A DNA stretch of 64,000 bases from Algihabitans albus (GCF_003572205.1 NZ_QXNY01000002.1:930001-994000); one strand, 5' to 3'. Shown: positions 32,881 to 42,023, counted from the first letter of the stretch. Numbers and translations are program-made. The notes: generated by a model not told the origin, from the sequence alone.

Positions 32881-34782
32881 CTACGCCGACTTCCGCGCCA
32901 AGCCGATGCCCTGGAGACTCTCGTCGATCTCGTCGAGGATCATAGGGTCGTCAATGGTGGCCGGTGTCTTATAGGTTTCGCCGTCGGCGATCTGACGCAT
33001 CGTGGCACGCAGGATCTTGCCGGAGCGAGTCTTGGGCAGGCGCGGCACGACGGTGGCCTGCTTGAAGGCGGCGACCGGACCGATGCGGTCGCGCACCATG
33101 GCGACGACCTCCTTGACGATCTCGGCGTCCGTTCGCTCGACCCCCTTGTTGAGCACCAGGAAACCGACCGGCATTTGGCCCTTGAGCGCGTCGGCTACGC
33201 CGATCACGGCGCATTCCGCCACATCCGGATGGCTTGCCAGAACCTCCTCCATCGCGCCGGTCGAAAGGCGGTGGCCGGCGACGTTGATGATGTCGTCGGT
33301 GCGGGCCATGACGAAGACGTAACCGTCCTCGTCGATGTAGCCGGCATCGCCGGTCTGATAGTAGCCGGGATACTCCCTAAGATAGGTCTTGCTGTAGCGC
33401 TCCTTGGCGCCCCAGATCGTCGGGAAGGTGCCCGGCGGCATCGGCAGCTTGCCGCAGATCGCGCCGATGGTGCCCGGCGCGACCTCGCGGCCGTCCGTAT
33501 CCAGCACCTTGAGGTCCCAGCCCGGCACCGGCCGGGTCGGACTGCCGGGCTTGATCGGCAGCGCTTCGACCCCCAGGCAATTGGCCGCGATCGACCAGCC
33601 CGTCTCGGTCTGCCACCAGTGGTCGATGACCGGCCGGTCCAGCTTCTCCTGCGCCCACTGCAGGGTGTCGGGGTCGCAGCGCTCGCCGGCCAGGAAGAGT
33701 GCGCGAAAGCCGCTCAGGTCGTAGTCGCCCAGCAACTCGCCCTTCGGGTCCTGCTGGCGGATCGCCCGGAAGGCGGTCGGCGCTGTGAAGAGCGTCGCCA
33801 CCTTGTGCTGCTGGATCACCCGCCAGAAGGCGCCGGCGTCGGGCGTACCGACCGGCTTGCCCTCATAGACCAGGGTCGTGGCACCGTAGAGCAGCGGCGC
33901 GTAGACGATATAGGAGTGACCGACCACCCAACCGATGTCGCTGGCCGCCCAGTAGACCTCGCCGGGCTGCAGGTCGTAGATGTGGCGCATCGACCAGGTC
34001 AGGGCGACCGCATGCCCCCCGGTGTCGCGCACGATTCCCTTCGGCTGCCCGGTGGTGCCGGAGGTGTAGAGCACATAGAGCGTGTCGGTCGCCAGGACCG
34101 GCACGCAGTCGTGCGGCTCGGCGCTCGCCATGACCTCGGCCCAGTCCTCGTCCCGTCCCGCCATCAGCTCGCAGCGTTCCTGCGGGCGCTGCAGCACGAT
34201 GCAGTGTTCGGGCTTGTGCACGGCCATCATGATGGCGGCGTCGAGCAGCGGCTTGTAGGGCACGATCCGTGCCGCCTCGATCCCGCAGGAGGCCGAGAGC
34301 ACCAGCTTCGGCGCGCAATCGTCGATCCGGGTCGCGAGCTCATTGGCCGCGAAGCCGCCGAACACAACCGAGTGGATCGCACCCAGCCGGGCGCAGGCCA
34401 GCATGGCCACGACGGCCTCCGGCACCATCGGCATGTAGATGATAACCCGGTCGCCCTTGCCGACACCGCGTGCCGCCATGGCACCGGCGAGCTTGGCGGT
34501 CTCGTCACGCAACTGGCTGTAGCTGTAGTGCCGCACGCTGTCGGTCACCGGAGAGTCGTAGATCAAGGCGGTCCGGTCGCCGTGGCCCGCCTTCACATGG
34601 CGGTCGAGCGCGTTGTAACAGGTGTTCAGCTTGCCGCCGGGAAACCAGCGGTAGTAGGGCGGATCGTCGGCGTCCAGCACCCGGTCCCAGCGCTCGTACC
34701 AATGCACCGCCTCGGCGGCCTCCGCCCAGAATCCCTCCGGATCCTGGAGCGACCGGCGGTGCAGTTCGTCGAAGCTGCCCAT
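32881..34782 (-). CDS. prpE: Propionyl-CoA synthetase (PrpE-like acyl-CoA ligase)
   Basis: A 633-aa acetyl/propionyl-CoA synthetase-type ANL enzyme. P-loop YTSGTTGQPKGIVRDTGGHAVAL, the WWQTETGW adenylate motif, DIGWVVGHSYI and the C-terminal catalytic lysine region KTRSGKILR (acetylation target in the family). The substrate loop DIGWVVGHSYIVYAPL and overall length match PrpE rather than Acs. It activates propionate, feeding the propionyl-CoA pathway that MeaB serves. The ATG at 34782 follows an AGGAAGG ribosome site. The longer open frame upstream to 34974 is antisense-rich and excluded. Confidence 0.92.
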   Translation of the reverse strand: MGSFDELHRRSLQDPEGFWAEAAEAVHWYERWDRVLDADDPPYYRWFPGGKLNTCYNALDRHVKAGHGDRTALIYDSPVTDSVRHYSYSQLRDETAKLAGAMAARGVGKGDRVIIYMPMVPEAVVAMLACARLGAIHSVVFGGFAANELATRIDDCAPKLVLSASCGIEAARIVPYKPLLDAAIMMAVHKPEHCIVLQRPQERCELMAGRDEDWAEVMASAEPHDCVPVLATDTLYVLYTSGTTGQPKGIVRDTGGHAVALTWSMRHIYDLQPGEVYWAASDIGWVVGHSYIVYAPLLYGATTLVYEGKPVGTPDAGAFWRVIQQHKVATLFTAPTAFRAIRQQDPKGELLGDYDLSGFRALFLAGERCDPDTLQWAQEKLDRPVIDHWWQTETGWSIAANCLGVEALPIKPGSPTRPVPGWDLKVLDTDGREVAPGTIGAICGKLPMPPGTFPTIWGAKERYSKTYLREYPGYYQTGDAGYIDEDGYVFVMARTDDIINVAGHRLSTGAMEEVLASHPDVAECAVIGVADALKGQMPVGFLVLNKGVERTDAEIVKEVVAMVRDRIGPVAAFKQATVVPRLPKTRSGKILRATMRQIADGETYKTPATIDDPMILDEIDESLQGIGLARKSA

Positions 34783-34915
34783 GACTGACCCTTCCTCACC
34801 TTTGTCGCCGACTCTTATTGGTTGAGCAGGACGGTAGCCGCAATGCGCGTGGACTGGCAACGTCGCGGTGGAACCTGAGGCGGGTCGGCTGGGAAAAGCC
34901 GCGTTTTCGCCGAGA

Positions 34916-35293
34916 TCAAGCGGGGCCGAGAGCCGCACGCCAGACTTCGAGCGTCCGGCGCAGTAAGGCCACATCGATCCGGCAGTCCGGCTGATCCGGA
35001 TCGTGGAGCGGCTGGAGCAGGACCGGACCCCGCTGCAGGCTCAGACGATAGGCGTTGCCGGAACGCTCGAGCCGCTCGACCTCGCCGCGCTCCACGCGCT
35101 CCAGGTCGGCCAGCAGTCGCGCGACGCCGGCCCGCCCACCCTGCAGGTCGCTTTGCAGAAAACCGGCCAGGGCCTCGTATCCCGGTTTCGCCACGACCTT
35201 CGGAAGGCTCCCCGGCTCCGTCGCCGCCGTCACCGCGACCGGCAGGTCGCCGGGCTGTCGCGCCGCGCGCGTCTCGTCCCGCTCCGTCATCAC
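34916..35293 (-). CDS. Small partner protein overlapping the EndoU gene (candidate immunity protein)
   Basis: A 125-aa soluble protein without signal peptide, starting at GTG 35293 (ATG 35290 is equally possible). It overlaps the end of the EndoU gene by 4 nt, so the two are translated together, nuclease first. The C-terminal half is a predicted helical, charged region (LLADLERVERGEVERLERSG, then RRTLEVWRAAL). I do not recognise a family with confidence; a faint resemblance to UPF0231/YacL-like proteins was noticed. Order and coupling suggest an immunity or chaperone role for the nuclease. Confidence 0.6.
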   Translation of the reverse strand: MMTERDETRAARQPGDLPVAVTAATEPGSLPKVVAKPGYEALAGFLQSDLQGGRAGVARLLADLERVERGEVERLERSGNAYRLSLQRGPVLLQPLHDPDQPDCRIDVALLRRTLEVWRAALGPA

Positions 35294-35808
35294 CGATCCT
35301 CCAGATAAATCGGCCAGGCGGTGTTGATGCGTCGCCCGTCGGGCAGCAGCCAGCCCTCGATCAGGAAGCCGAAGCCAGGATCACCGCGCCACTTGCCTTC
35401 GCCGTCCCGCGCCTCGTGGAAGGCTGTGAGAATGGCGTCGAGGATCTGCTGTGGCGTCATGCTGTCCGGAAAGAAGCTGGAGAACTTTTCATCGGCCGTC
35501 TGCCAGCCCGTGGCCGGCCTACGGACGGCCACCTCCGCCGTATAGACGCCCAGCGCATTCGGCCCGTCGAGGACTTCGATCAGCCGCGCGTTCGGCGGAT
35601 CGTCGCCGTTCGGCCGCGCATGAAAGCCGACCGGCCGCCCGCGGCGATTGATCTCCCCGCAAAAGACGTGAGTCAGGTTGACCGGAGGTTCGCTGACCGA
35701 CCAGACCGGTTCCGGTCCGCTGCAATCGATCTCAAGCGCAACGGAGGCAGTCGCGGCGGAAAGCCAGATCGCGCAACCCAGCAGAATGCGGCCAAGCGAC
35801 GGTGGCAT
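35290..35808 (-). CDS. Secreted EndoU-family nuclease
   Basis: A 172-aa protein with a signal peptide (hydrophobic residues 8-24, cleavage near ASVA) followed directly by a bacterial EndoU domain. The family's catalytic set is visible: His47 in HVFCGEIN, His63 in GFHARP, Lys108 in DEKFSSFFPDS, then the closing INTAWPIY strand (Thr163, Tyr168). EndoU domains of contact-dependent toxins cleave tRNA or rRNA; here the domain stands alone with a Sec signal instead of on a large CdiA-like carrier. Cys29 and Cys50 could form a disulfide outside the cytoplasm. ATG at 35808 follows a GAGGGGG site. Confidence 0.82.
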   Translation of the reverse strand: MPPSLGRILLGCAIWLSAATASVALEIDCSGPEPVWSVSEPPVNLTHVFCGEINRRGRPVGFHARPNGDDPPNARLIEVLDGPNALGVYTAEVAVRRPATGWQTADEKFSSFFPDSMTPQQILDAILTAFHEARDGEGKWRGDPGFGFLIEGWLLPDGRRINTAWPIYLEDR

Positions 35809-35957
35809 GCGGCCCCCTCTTTCCTCGGTCTGCGCCTCGGCTGCCGGACCGAACCCGGCGTTTCCCTCTCAGCTTACTATGGCGTCGCGCCCTTGCGTTG
35901 GCGAGACGTCGCCGGCTGGTGTAGGAAAGGAGGAAACGCCGGGAAGGACGCCTTGCC

Positions 35958-37586
35958 ATGTCGGGACACGATCCCTTCGAGCTGAATCTCGATCCCAACG
36001 CCGCCAACTACGTGCCGCTGACGCCTCTGGGCTTTCTGGAGCGGGCGGCGGCGATCTTCCCGGAGCGGCCGGCTGTGGTCCACGGCGACCGGCGCTTTAG
36101 CTGGCGCCAGGCGGCGGAGCGCTGCCGGCGTCTGGCGTCCGCCTTGGCCAAGCGCGGGATCGGCGTCGGCGATACCGTCGCCGTGATGTGCCCCAACACG
36201 CCGCCGATGTGGGAGGCGCACTTCGGCGTGCCCATGACCGGCGCCGTCCTGAATGCCCTCAACGTCCGGCTGGATGCCGAAACCATCGCCTTCATCCTGG
36301 AGCACGGCGAAGCCAAGGCGCTGATCACCGACAGCGAGTTTCACGGCACCATCGCGACCGTCCTCAAGCGCCTGGGTCGTAAGATCCTGGTGATCGACGT
36401 GGACGACCCGCAGGGACCGGGCGGCGAACGCCTGGGCGATCTGGAGTACGAGGCCTTCCTGGCGGAGGGCGATCCCGACTTCCGCGGCCGCCGGCCGGAC
36501 GACGAGTGGGAGGCCATCGCCCTCAATTACACCAGCGGCACGACCGGCAACCCCAAGGGCGTCGTCTATCACCATCGCGGCGCCTACCTGAACGCACTCG
36601 GCAACATCATGACCTGGGGCATGCAGGCCCATCCGGTCTATCTCTGGACCTTGCCGATGTTCCACTGCAGCGGCTGGTGCTTCCCCTGGACCGTGACCGC
36701 GCTGGCGGGCACGCACGTCTGCCTGCGCCGGGTCGAGGCCGGAGCGATCTACCGCGCCCTGGCCGACGAGGGCGTGACGCATCTCTGCGGCGCGCCCATC
36801 GTGATGCAGATGATCCTCGGCGCCACGCCGGAGCAGAAACGCCCCTTCGCGCAGCAGGTTCAGATGATGACGGCGGCCGCGCCGCCGCCCGCCAGCGTGC
36901 TGGCCGCCATGCAGGAGGAAGGCTTCGAGGTCACCCACGTCTACGGACTGACCGAGGTCTACGGTCCCGCCGTGGTCTGCGCCTGGCAGGACGCATGGGA
37001 CAGCCGGCCGATCGAGGAGCAGGCGGACCTCAAGTCGCGCCAAGGCGTCGCCTACCCGGTTCTGGACGAGTTGATGGTGGCCGATCCGGAGACGCTCCAG
37101 CCCCTGCCCTGGGACGGAGAGACCCTCGGAGAGGTCTTCATGCGCGGCAACATCGTCATGAAGGGCTACCTGAAGAATCCCACCGCCACCGACAGCGCGC
37201 TGGCCGGCGGCTGGTTCCACACCGGCGATCTGGGCGTAACTCATCCGGACGGCTACATCCAACTCAAGGACCGCTCGAAGGACATCATCATCTCCGGCGG
37301 CGAGAACATCTCCTCCATCGAGGTCGAGAGCGCTCTCTACCGCCACCCCGCCATCGCCGCCGTGGCCGTGGTCGCCAAGGCGGATGAGACTTGGGGCGAA
37401 ACGCCCTGCGCCTTCGTGGAACTGAAGCCCGGCGCCGAAGTCAGCGCAGAAGAGCTGATCGCCTTCTGCCGCGAAAACCTGGCTCACTACAAATGCCCAC
37501 GCCATGTGATCTTCACCGAACTGCCCAAGACCTCCACCGGCAAGATTCAGAAGTTCGCGCTGAGAGAACAAATCCGGCTGGACTAG
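35958..37586 (+). CDS. AMP-forming acyl-CoA synthetase
   Basis: A 542-aa ANL ligase. P-loop YTSGTTGNPKGVVYHHRG near residues 192-208, WTLPMFHCSGW, the adenylate motif YGLTEVYGP, the hinge (GWFHTGDLGV, KDRSKDIIISGGENI) and C-terminal KTSTGKIQKF. This subgroup includes medium/long-chain fatty acid and methylmercaptopropionate-CoA ligases; no residue resolves which. A ribosome-site-like AAGGAGG lies at 35926-35932, about 25 nt before the ATG, so the alternative start is unclear. It is divergent from the EndoU gene. Confidence 0.9.
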   Translation: MSGHDPFELNLDPNAANYVPLTPLGFLERAAAIFPERPAVVHGDRRFSWRQAAERCRRLASALAKRGIGVGDTVAVMCPNTPPMWEAHFGVPMTGAVLNALNVRLDAETIAFILEHGEAKALITDSEFHGTIATVLKRLGRKILVIDVDDPQGPGGERLGDLEYEAFLAEGDPDFRGRRPDDEWEAIALNYTSGTTGNPKGVVYHHRGAYLNALGNIMTWGMQAHPVYLWTLPMFHCSGWCFPWTVTALAGTHVCLRRVEAGAIYRALADEGVTHLCGAPIVMQMILGATPEQKRPFAQQVQMMTAAAPPPASVLAAMQEEGFEVTHVYGLTEVYGPAVVCAWQDAWDSRPIEEQADLKSRQGVAYPVLDELMVADPETLQPLPWDGETLGEVFMRGNIVMKGYLKNPTATDSALAGGWFHTGDLGVTHPDGYIQLKDRSKDIIISGGENISSIEVESALYRHPAIAAVAVVAKADETWGETPCAFVELKPGAEVSAEELIAFCRENLAHYKCPRHVIFTELPKTSTGKIQKFALREQIRLD

Positions 37587-37882
37587 ATTTTCCTCCCTGG
37601 TTTCTTTCGGCACGCCCAAAGCCGATTTCCACAGCGACGCAGCAAGATCTCAAGCCGACTCACGCTGCTATTTCGTAATTCCCCGCCCTCAGCGTTGTAA
37701 TATTTAAAATTAGGCGCCATGTCAGAAGGGTGACGGAACACGGGTGGAGCACGTCCCGCAATTCCCCGGACTGTAAATTCCCGGAGAAATCCGTCCGGAT
37801 CGCGCCGCCCGCGCGGGCGCGAATCGGCGTTTCCCGAGGTCTCGCTCCGCACCGTTTCCCGCAAGAGTAAGGTTTAGAGACT
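37587..37882. other. Gene-free gap with an AT-rich patch
   Basis: No credible gene in these 296 nt. A local AT-rich stretch (about 37675-37720) and three copies of an AATTCCC motif (near 37678, 37766 and 37791) precede the repeat protein gene and may hold its promoter. Nothing further is recognised. Confidence 0.5.
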
Positions 37883-38476
37883 GTGCGAGTGAGCCCAAGC
37901 CGTCGAAGTTCCGCCCTGTTGGGCGTTCTTCTGTTGGCCCTGTCGATAACCTCCGCCAATCCCGCGCAAAGCCAAGTCGGCAACGCCATCGCGGTACCGG
38001 CCAATGCAACAGGCAAGAGCCATGGCGAGGGCTGGGACTGCGACAGAGGTTTCCGGGAATCGGGCGAAACCTGCATCGCGGTCGCGATCCCCGACAACGC
38101 CTACCCCACCGGCTCGGCCTATGGACGCGGGTGGGCCTGCAGTCGTGGCTACCGACAGATCGGGACTGCCTGTCGAGAGATCCCGGTGCCCGCAAACGCC
38201 TACCTCGACGCCTCGGGCGAGCGTTGGGAGTGCGACCGCGGCTTCCGTCGGGACGGGACGGGCTGCGCCGAGATCAGGGTGCCGGCAAACGGCTTCCTGA
38301 CGGACTCCTCCTACGGGTCGGGCTGGACCTGTGAGCGCGGCTTCAGGGCGATCGGCGAGGATTGCATCGCCCTGCAAGTGCCGGAGAACGCGCATATCAA
38401 CAGGTTCGGCAACGACTGGTCCTGCAATCGACCCTACGAAAGACAGAGCAACACCTGCATCCTGTCTCAACGCTGA
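37883..38476 (+). CDS. Secreted protein of five Trp/Cys repeats
   Basis: A 197-aa exported protein: signal peptide about 1-30 (LLGVLLLALSITSANPAQSQ), then five tandem units of about 32 residues with the pattern VPxNAxxxxxxxGxxWxCxRGFRxxGxxC. Each unit carries two cysteines, giving ten in all, likely forming one disulfide per unit outside the cytoplasm. The fifth unit is diverged (NRPYERQSNTC). GTG at 37883 is taken as start. No known domain name is assigned by me; the repeats look like a small extracellular binding or structural module. Confidence 0.75.
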   Translation: MRVSPSRRSSALLGVLLLALSITSANPAQSQVGNAIAVPANATGKSHGEGWDCDRGFRESGETCIAVAIPDNAYPTGSAYGRGWACSRGYRQIGTACREIPVPANAYLDASGERWECDRGFRRDGTGCAEIRVPANGFLTDSSYGSGWTCERGFRAIGEDCIALQVPENAHINRFGNDWSCNRPYERQSNTCILSQR

Positions 38477-38623
38477 CCTGCCGGACGGCAGCGTTGAAAA
38501 CCCAAAGCCTGCTGCAAAGGCGTAGGCGATCCGGCGAAAGAGAGGTGGCGTGTTCAAACATCCGATCGGTCTTCACAGTCGCCGGGGCCGCGGGGCGCCA
38601 GCCGCGGCAAGCGGCGTAGCGTC

Positions 38624-38821
38624 ATGAGCGAGTCCAGCACCCCTGAAGATACACTCGACGGGCGAACCGCTCAGGTCCCCAAGCAGCGTTCTTGCCTGCG
38701 GTGCGACAAGCCGTTCCAGAGCGAATGGTCGGGCGAACGGATCTGCAGTCGCTGCAAGTCATCGAGCGCTTGGCGCGGCGGTCTGCCGATGCAGAAGCTG
38801 ACCAGCGGCGGGCGCCGCTGA
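38624..38821 (+). CDS. Small zinc-ribbon protein
   Basis: A 65-aa protein with two CxxC knuckles, CLRC and CSRC, 18 residues apart, and the segment KPFQSEWSGERIC between them, typical of a short treble-clef/zinc-ribbon. The N-terminus is acidic, the C-terminus basic (KLTSGGRR). Such proteins are common in alphaproteobacteria without assigned function. The ATG at 38624 fits; the gene lies 147 nt after the repeat protein. Confidence 0.7.
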   Translation: MSESSTPEDTLDGRTAQVPKQRSCLRCDKPFQSEWSGERICSRCKSSSAWRGGLPMQKLTSGGRR

Positions 38822-38866
38822 ATCAAGTTCGCGGACGGGAACGGCGTCCGGTTGGCCCCAGATCTT

Positions 38867-39940
38867 TCAAGACGACGTGCCTTTTCGCATCAGACCGTGG
38901 ACGAAGCGCAGCTTGCCCATCGCGGTGGGACCCAGCACGAAGGGGTAAAGTTCCGGCTGCCCCATGCTCTGGTTGAGGCTGTTGACCGCAGCGGTGAGCG
39001 GTAGCCAGGCCGTCGTCAGTCGGTCAAAGTCTTCCTGTCGGTAGGGATCAAAACCGATCTCCATACGAAGCGGCGCAAAACGCCCGACGGCGGGTGCAAT
39101 GCGAAGACCGAAGGCTTGCGCGGTTTCCAGCGTGTCCACGATGTGGAGGTAGTGCGCCCAGGTCTCGGCGAAATCCTCCCAAGGATGCGCGCTTGCGTAG
39201 CTGCTGACGAAGTGGTTCTGCCAGCCGGCCGGCGGGCCTTCTGCGTAGTGACCCTCCAGGGCAGCCGCGTAGTCCTCTCGCTCGTCCCCGAACAGCTCGC
39301 GAAAGGCCTGGTGCCAGACGCCGTTGCGCACCAGCCGCTCCCAATAGTGATGACCGATCTCGTGCCGAAAGTGGCCGAGCAGCGTGCGGTAGGACTCGAC
39401 CATTTCGCTGCGATGGCGTTCCCGCGCGACCGGGTCCGCCTCCGCGATGTCGATGGTGATCACACCCTGCCGGTGCCCCGTCACCGCCTGGGGGCCTTCG
39501 CGGAAACTCGCCCCGGAACCGGCCAGGAAGTCGAAGGCCAGTCCGCCGGTCGGATTGTCGAACTTGTTCTCCAAGGGAAGTCCCAAGCGCAGGAGTCCAT
39601 AGACGAGGCGATGCTTGGCGTCCTCGAGACGCTGCCAGAGCAATCGATTTTCCGGCACTCCCAGGTTTGGGATCGTCCGGTTCAAACGGCAGGCGGCGCA
39701 GAAGGCCTCGGCCCCGTCCGCCGGCACCAGCCAGTTGCAGGCGTCTTCATCGGCGTTGACACAGAAGCGCAGCGGGGCTTCGGGCGCCGCCAAGGCCCGC
39801 CAGCGTCCGCCCGCTTCCTCGGTCAGCGCGCTGAGCGTCGTCGCTTCCGGAAGGTAGCCGAGGCGATGGTCGCAACGCTCGCAATGGCGATTGTCGAAGT
39901 AGAGGAGTTGACCGCAGTTCTGGCACTCGAAGAGTTTCAT
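38867..39940 (-). CDS. Zinc-ribbon-containing putative metallopeptidase
   Basis: A 357-aa protein. The N-terminus is a zinc ribbon (CQNCGQLLYF, CERCDHRLG; then CNW and CAAC), followed by a large domain with the gluzincin motif HEIGHHYWE and a downstream Glu region (AETWAHYLHI). This matches the alphaproteobacterial family of putative zinc-binding metallopeptidases (DUF-type, cytoplasmic). The substrate is unknown. Its ATG overlaps the stop of the upstream desaturase gene by 4 nt (ATGA), so both are expressed together. Confidence 0.88.
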   Translation of the reverse strand: MKLFECQNCGQLLYFDNRHCERCDHRLGYLPEATTLSALTEEAGGRWRALAAPEAPLRFCVNADEDACNWLVPADGAEAFCAACRLNRTIPNLGVPENRLLWQRLEDAKHRLVYGLLRLGLPLENKFDNPTGGLAFDFLAGSGASFREGPQAVTGHRQGVITIDIAEADPVARERHRSEMVESYRTLLGHFRHEIGHHYWERLVRNGVWHQAFRELFGDEREDYAAALEGHYAEGPPAGWQNHFVSSYASAHPWEDFAETWAHYLHIVDTLETAQAFGLRIAPAVGRFAPLRMEIGFDPYRQEDFDRLTTAWLPLTAAVNSLNQSMGQPELYPFVLGPTAMGKLRFVHGLMRKGTSS

Positions 39941-41079
39941 GCCGCGATAATGCGGTCGGCTTCGCGAAAGGTCACCATCCGTTCACGCCGCTCGTCCCAC
40001 AGCACGAACCGCAGAGCCTTCACCCCGTCTCGAAGAGACAGGCGCGGCACGTCGTAATCCGCCAGCAGCCGCTCGTGGCACTCCTGGAGCCGATAGTTAG
40101 GCACCTTCGGATTCAGATGATGCACATGGTGGAAGCCGATATTGCCGGTGAACCACTGAAGCAGCCGGGGCAGCTTCAGATAGGTCGCGCTTCGCAGCGC
40201 CGCCGAGGTCGCATCCCAAGCCCTGTGACGGCTCCAGCGCACCCCCGCCCCGCGATGCTGGACCGCGAACAGCCAGACGCCGGCGATCGAGCCCAGCACT
40301 AGAACCGGAACTTGCACGGCGGCCACGGCGCCGAAGCCGAGCGCCAGTCCCAGCCCGCCGAAGGCGACCAGCAACGCAAGGTTCGTCAGATGCACGGCGC
40401 GGCGCGGCAGGCGCCAGGAGGCGGGCATGTCGAAGGGAAAACGGTACAGCAGGGTGAAGACCAAGGGCGGCAGAACGAGATTGGCGACCAGCGGGTGGCG
40501 CGTCAGCCTGTGCAGCCAGCGGCGGCGGCGGCTCAAGGCCGCGTATTCCTCCAACGTCAGGCAGTGCGAATAGATATCGGCTCCGCTCTGGCGGCGGTCC
40601 AGGTCGTTCCAGACTCCGTGATGACCGGCATGCTGCCGGCGCCAAGCGGGATAGGGTGTCAGGGTGAAGAGGCTGCAGGCATAGCCGACGAGGTCGTTGG
40701 CCCAGCGTGCGCGGAAGAAAGCTTGATGTCCGCAGTCGTGCTGCAGAATGAAGATCCGCACGAGGAAGCCCGCAGCCAGAGGTGCGAACGCGAGAGCCAG
40801 CCAGAAAGACAGCTCCATCACGAGGTACATGGCCGCGCAGGTCCCCAGGAAGCCGCCGAAAGAAGTGAGTAACTGAACCAAGCTTTTCCGCAGGATCGGC
40901 GTCTGGAACCTCGCGATTTCGCGACGCAGACTTCCATGCGTCTCTTTTTGGCTGAGCGTCTGTCGCAAGGATTCTGATCTCCGCTCGGCATCGCAAGAGC
41001 GCGAAACCCGAGGCCACATAAGGTAGGGCAAGAGCGGCAGGACTGCGAGGGCGAAAGCGGCCGCTATAGCTGGAGCCAT
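39937..41079 (-). CDS. Membrane fatty acid desaturase
   Basis: A 380-aa membrane desaturase with the three iron-binding histidine boxes HDCGH, HAGHH and HHVHH in the right order, and four or more hydrophobic segments. It likely introduces a double bond into acyl lipids at the membrane, using diiron and O2. The start is uncertain: ATG 41079 (used) leaves 67 nt for a promoter; an ATG at 41148 would overlap the start of the divergent LysE gene. It is followed, with overlap, by the metallopeptidase gene. Confidence 0.9.
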   Translation of the reverse strand: MAPAIAAAFALAVLPLLPYLMWPRVSRSCDAERRSESLRQTLSQKETHGSLRREIARFQTPILRKSLVQLLTSFGGFLGTCAAMYLVMELSFWLALAFAPLAAGFLVRIFILQHDCGHQAFFRARWANDLVGYACSLFTLTPYPAWRRQHAGHHGVWNDLDRRQSGADIYSHCLTLEEYAALSRRRRWLHRLTRHPLVANLVLPPLVFTLLYRFPFDMPASWRLPRRAVHLTNLALLVAFGGLGLALGFGAVAAVQVPVLVLGSIAGVWLFAVQHRGAGVRWSRHRAWDATSAALRSATYLKLPRLLQWFTGNIGFHHVHHLNPKVPNYRLQECHERLLADYDVPRLSLRDGVKALRFVLWDERRERMVTFREADRIIAA

Positions 41080-41146
41080 GAGCGGGTAGGTCACGGTTGC
41101 CAGCGAGGGGCTGCAGTCGCATCTTCGGCGCCAGGAGGCTTCCGTC

Positions 41147-41794
41147 ATGACCTGGGATCAACTTCTGTTGTTTTTACCGGCTGCCGCCCTGGTCGCGGCC
41201 TCGCCGGGGGCGAACAATCTGCTGTCGCTGGTGAACGGCGCGCGGGCCGGCCTGCGGGCGACAGTCTTCAGTCTGCTCGGCCGTCTGACCGCCTTCGCGA
41301 TTTTGATCGCCGCCGTCGCCATGGGCCTCGGAGCTGTCTTGGCCGCCTCCGAACTGGCCTTCGTGATCGTAAAGTGGCTGGGCGTCGCCTACCTGACCTA
41401 CCTCGGCCTCAAGCTCTGGACCTCCCGCCAGCTCGACCTCGGCGAAACCGAGGTTGAAGCGTCGCAAGGCGGCATCCGAACGCCGGGAAGGACTTGGAAC
41501 CTGGCCCGCAAGGAATTCCTGGTGGCGATGACCAATCCCAAGGCGATCCTGCTGTTCACCGCCTTCCTGCCCCAGTTCGTGGTGCCGGAGGCGCCGGCCT
41601 CGACGCAGCTTCTCTGGTTGGGCGCCCTCTATATCCCCGTGGAGTTCTGCGCGGCCTGCCTCTATGCAACCGCCGGCTCGAGCGTGCGGAGGCTGCGCTT
41701 GACAGCCGCGCGCCTGCGCCTGTTGAACCGTGTGGCCGGCGGCATGATGCTCGCCGCCGCCGCTCTACTGGCGAGCAGCCGCCGCACCGCCTGA
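41147..41794 (+). CDS. LysE/RhtB family amino-acid exporter
   Basis: A 215-aa transporter with about six transmembrane segments and the family N-terminus (LFLPAAALVAASPGANNLLSLVNGARAG, the SPGPN-like motif reading SPGANN). Members export amino acids or related compounds. Divergent from the desaturase. The ATG at 41147 follows CAGGAGG (41132-41138). Substrate not assignable. Confidence 0.9.
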   Translation: MTWDQLLLFLPAAALVAASPGANNLLSLVNGARAGLRATVFSLLGRLTAFAILIAAVAMGLGAVLAASELAFVIVKWLGVAYLTYLGLKLWTSRQLDLGETEVEASQGGIRTPGRTWNLARKEFLVAMTNPKAILLFTAFLPQFVVPEAPASTQLLWLGALYIPVEFCAACLYATAGSSVRRLRLTAARLRLLNRVAGGMMLAAAALLASSRRTA

Positions 41795-42023
41795 CGGCCC
41801 TTCCCCCGCGGATGGCAGTCTCGCAACGCAACTAAATACTTATTTTATACAGGGACTTTAACCGTAATTCCTAACCATGACAGTTGGTTAGATCGGTGAC
41901 TAAGAAATTTTTAGCACCTAGTCGTGATAATGAATGGCTTGACTTTATCTCAGAAAAGCCTCAAATGTTAACTTTACGTTAAGCTCTTGGGGGCGGCGCC
42001 GTGCTGCGGGCCGCGGAGGGGGA

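Noticed and set aside
33175-34788. 537-codon frame on the plus strand opposite propionyl-CoA synthetase
   Set aside because: Shadow of a real gene in a high-GC codon context; no recognisable motif.
35877-37619. 580-codon frame on the minus strand opposite the acyl-CoA ligase
   Set aside because: Shadow with Gly/Gln/His bias and no domain; the plus-strand ligase is complete.
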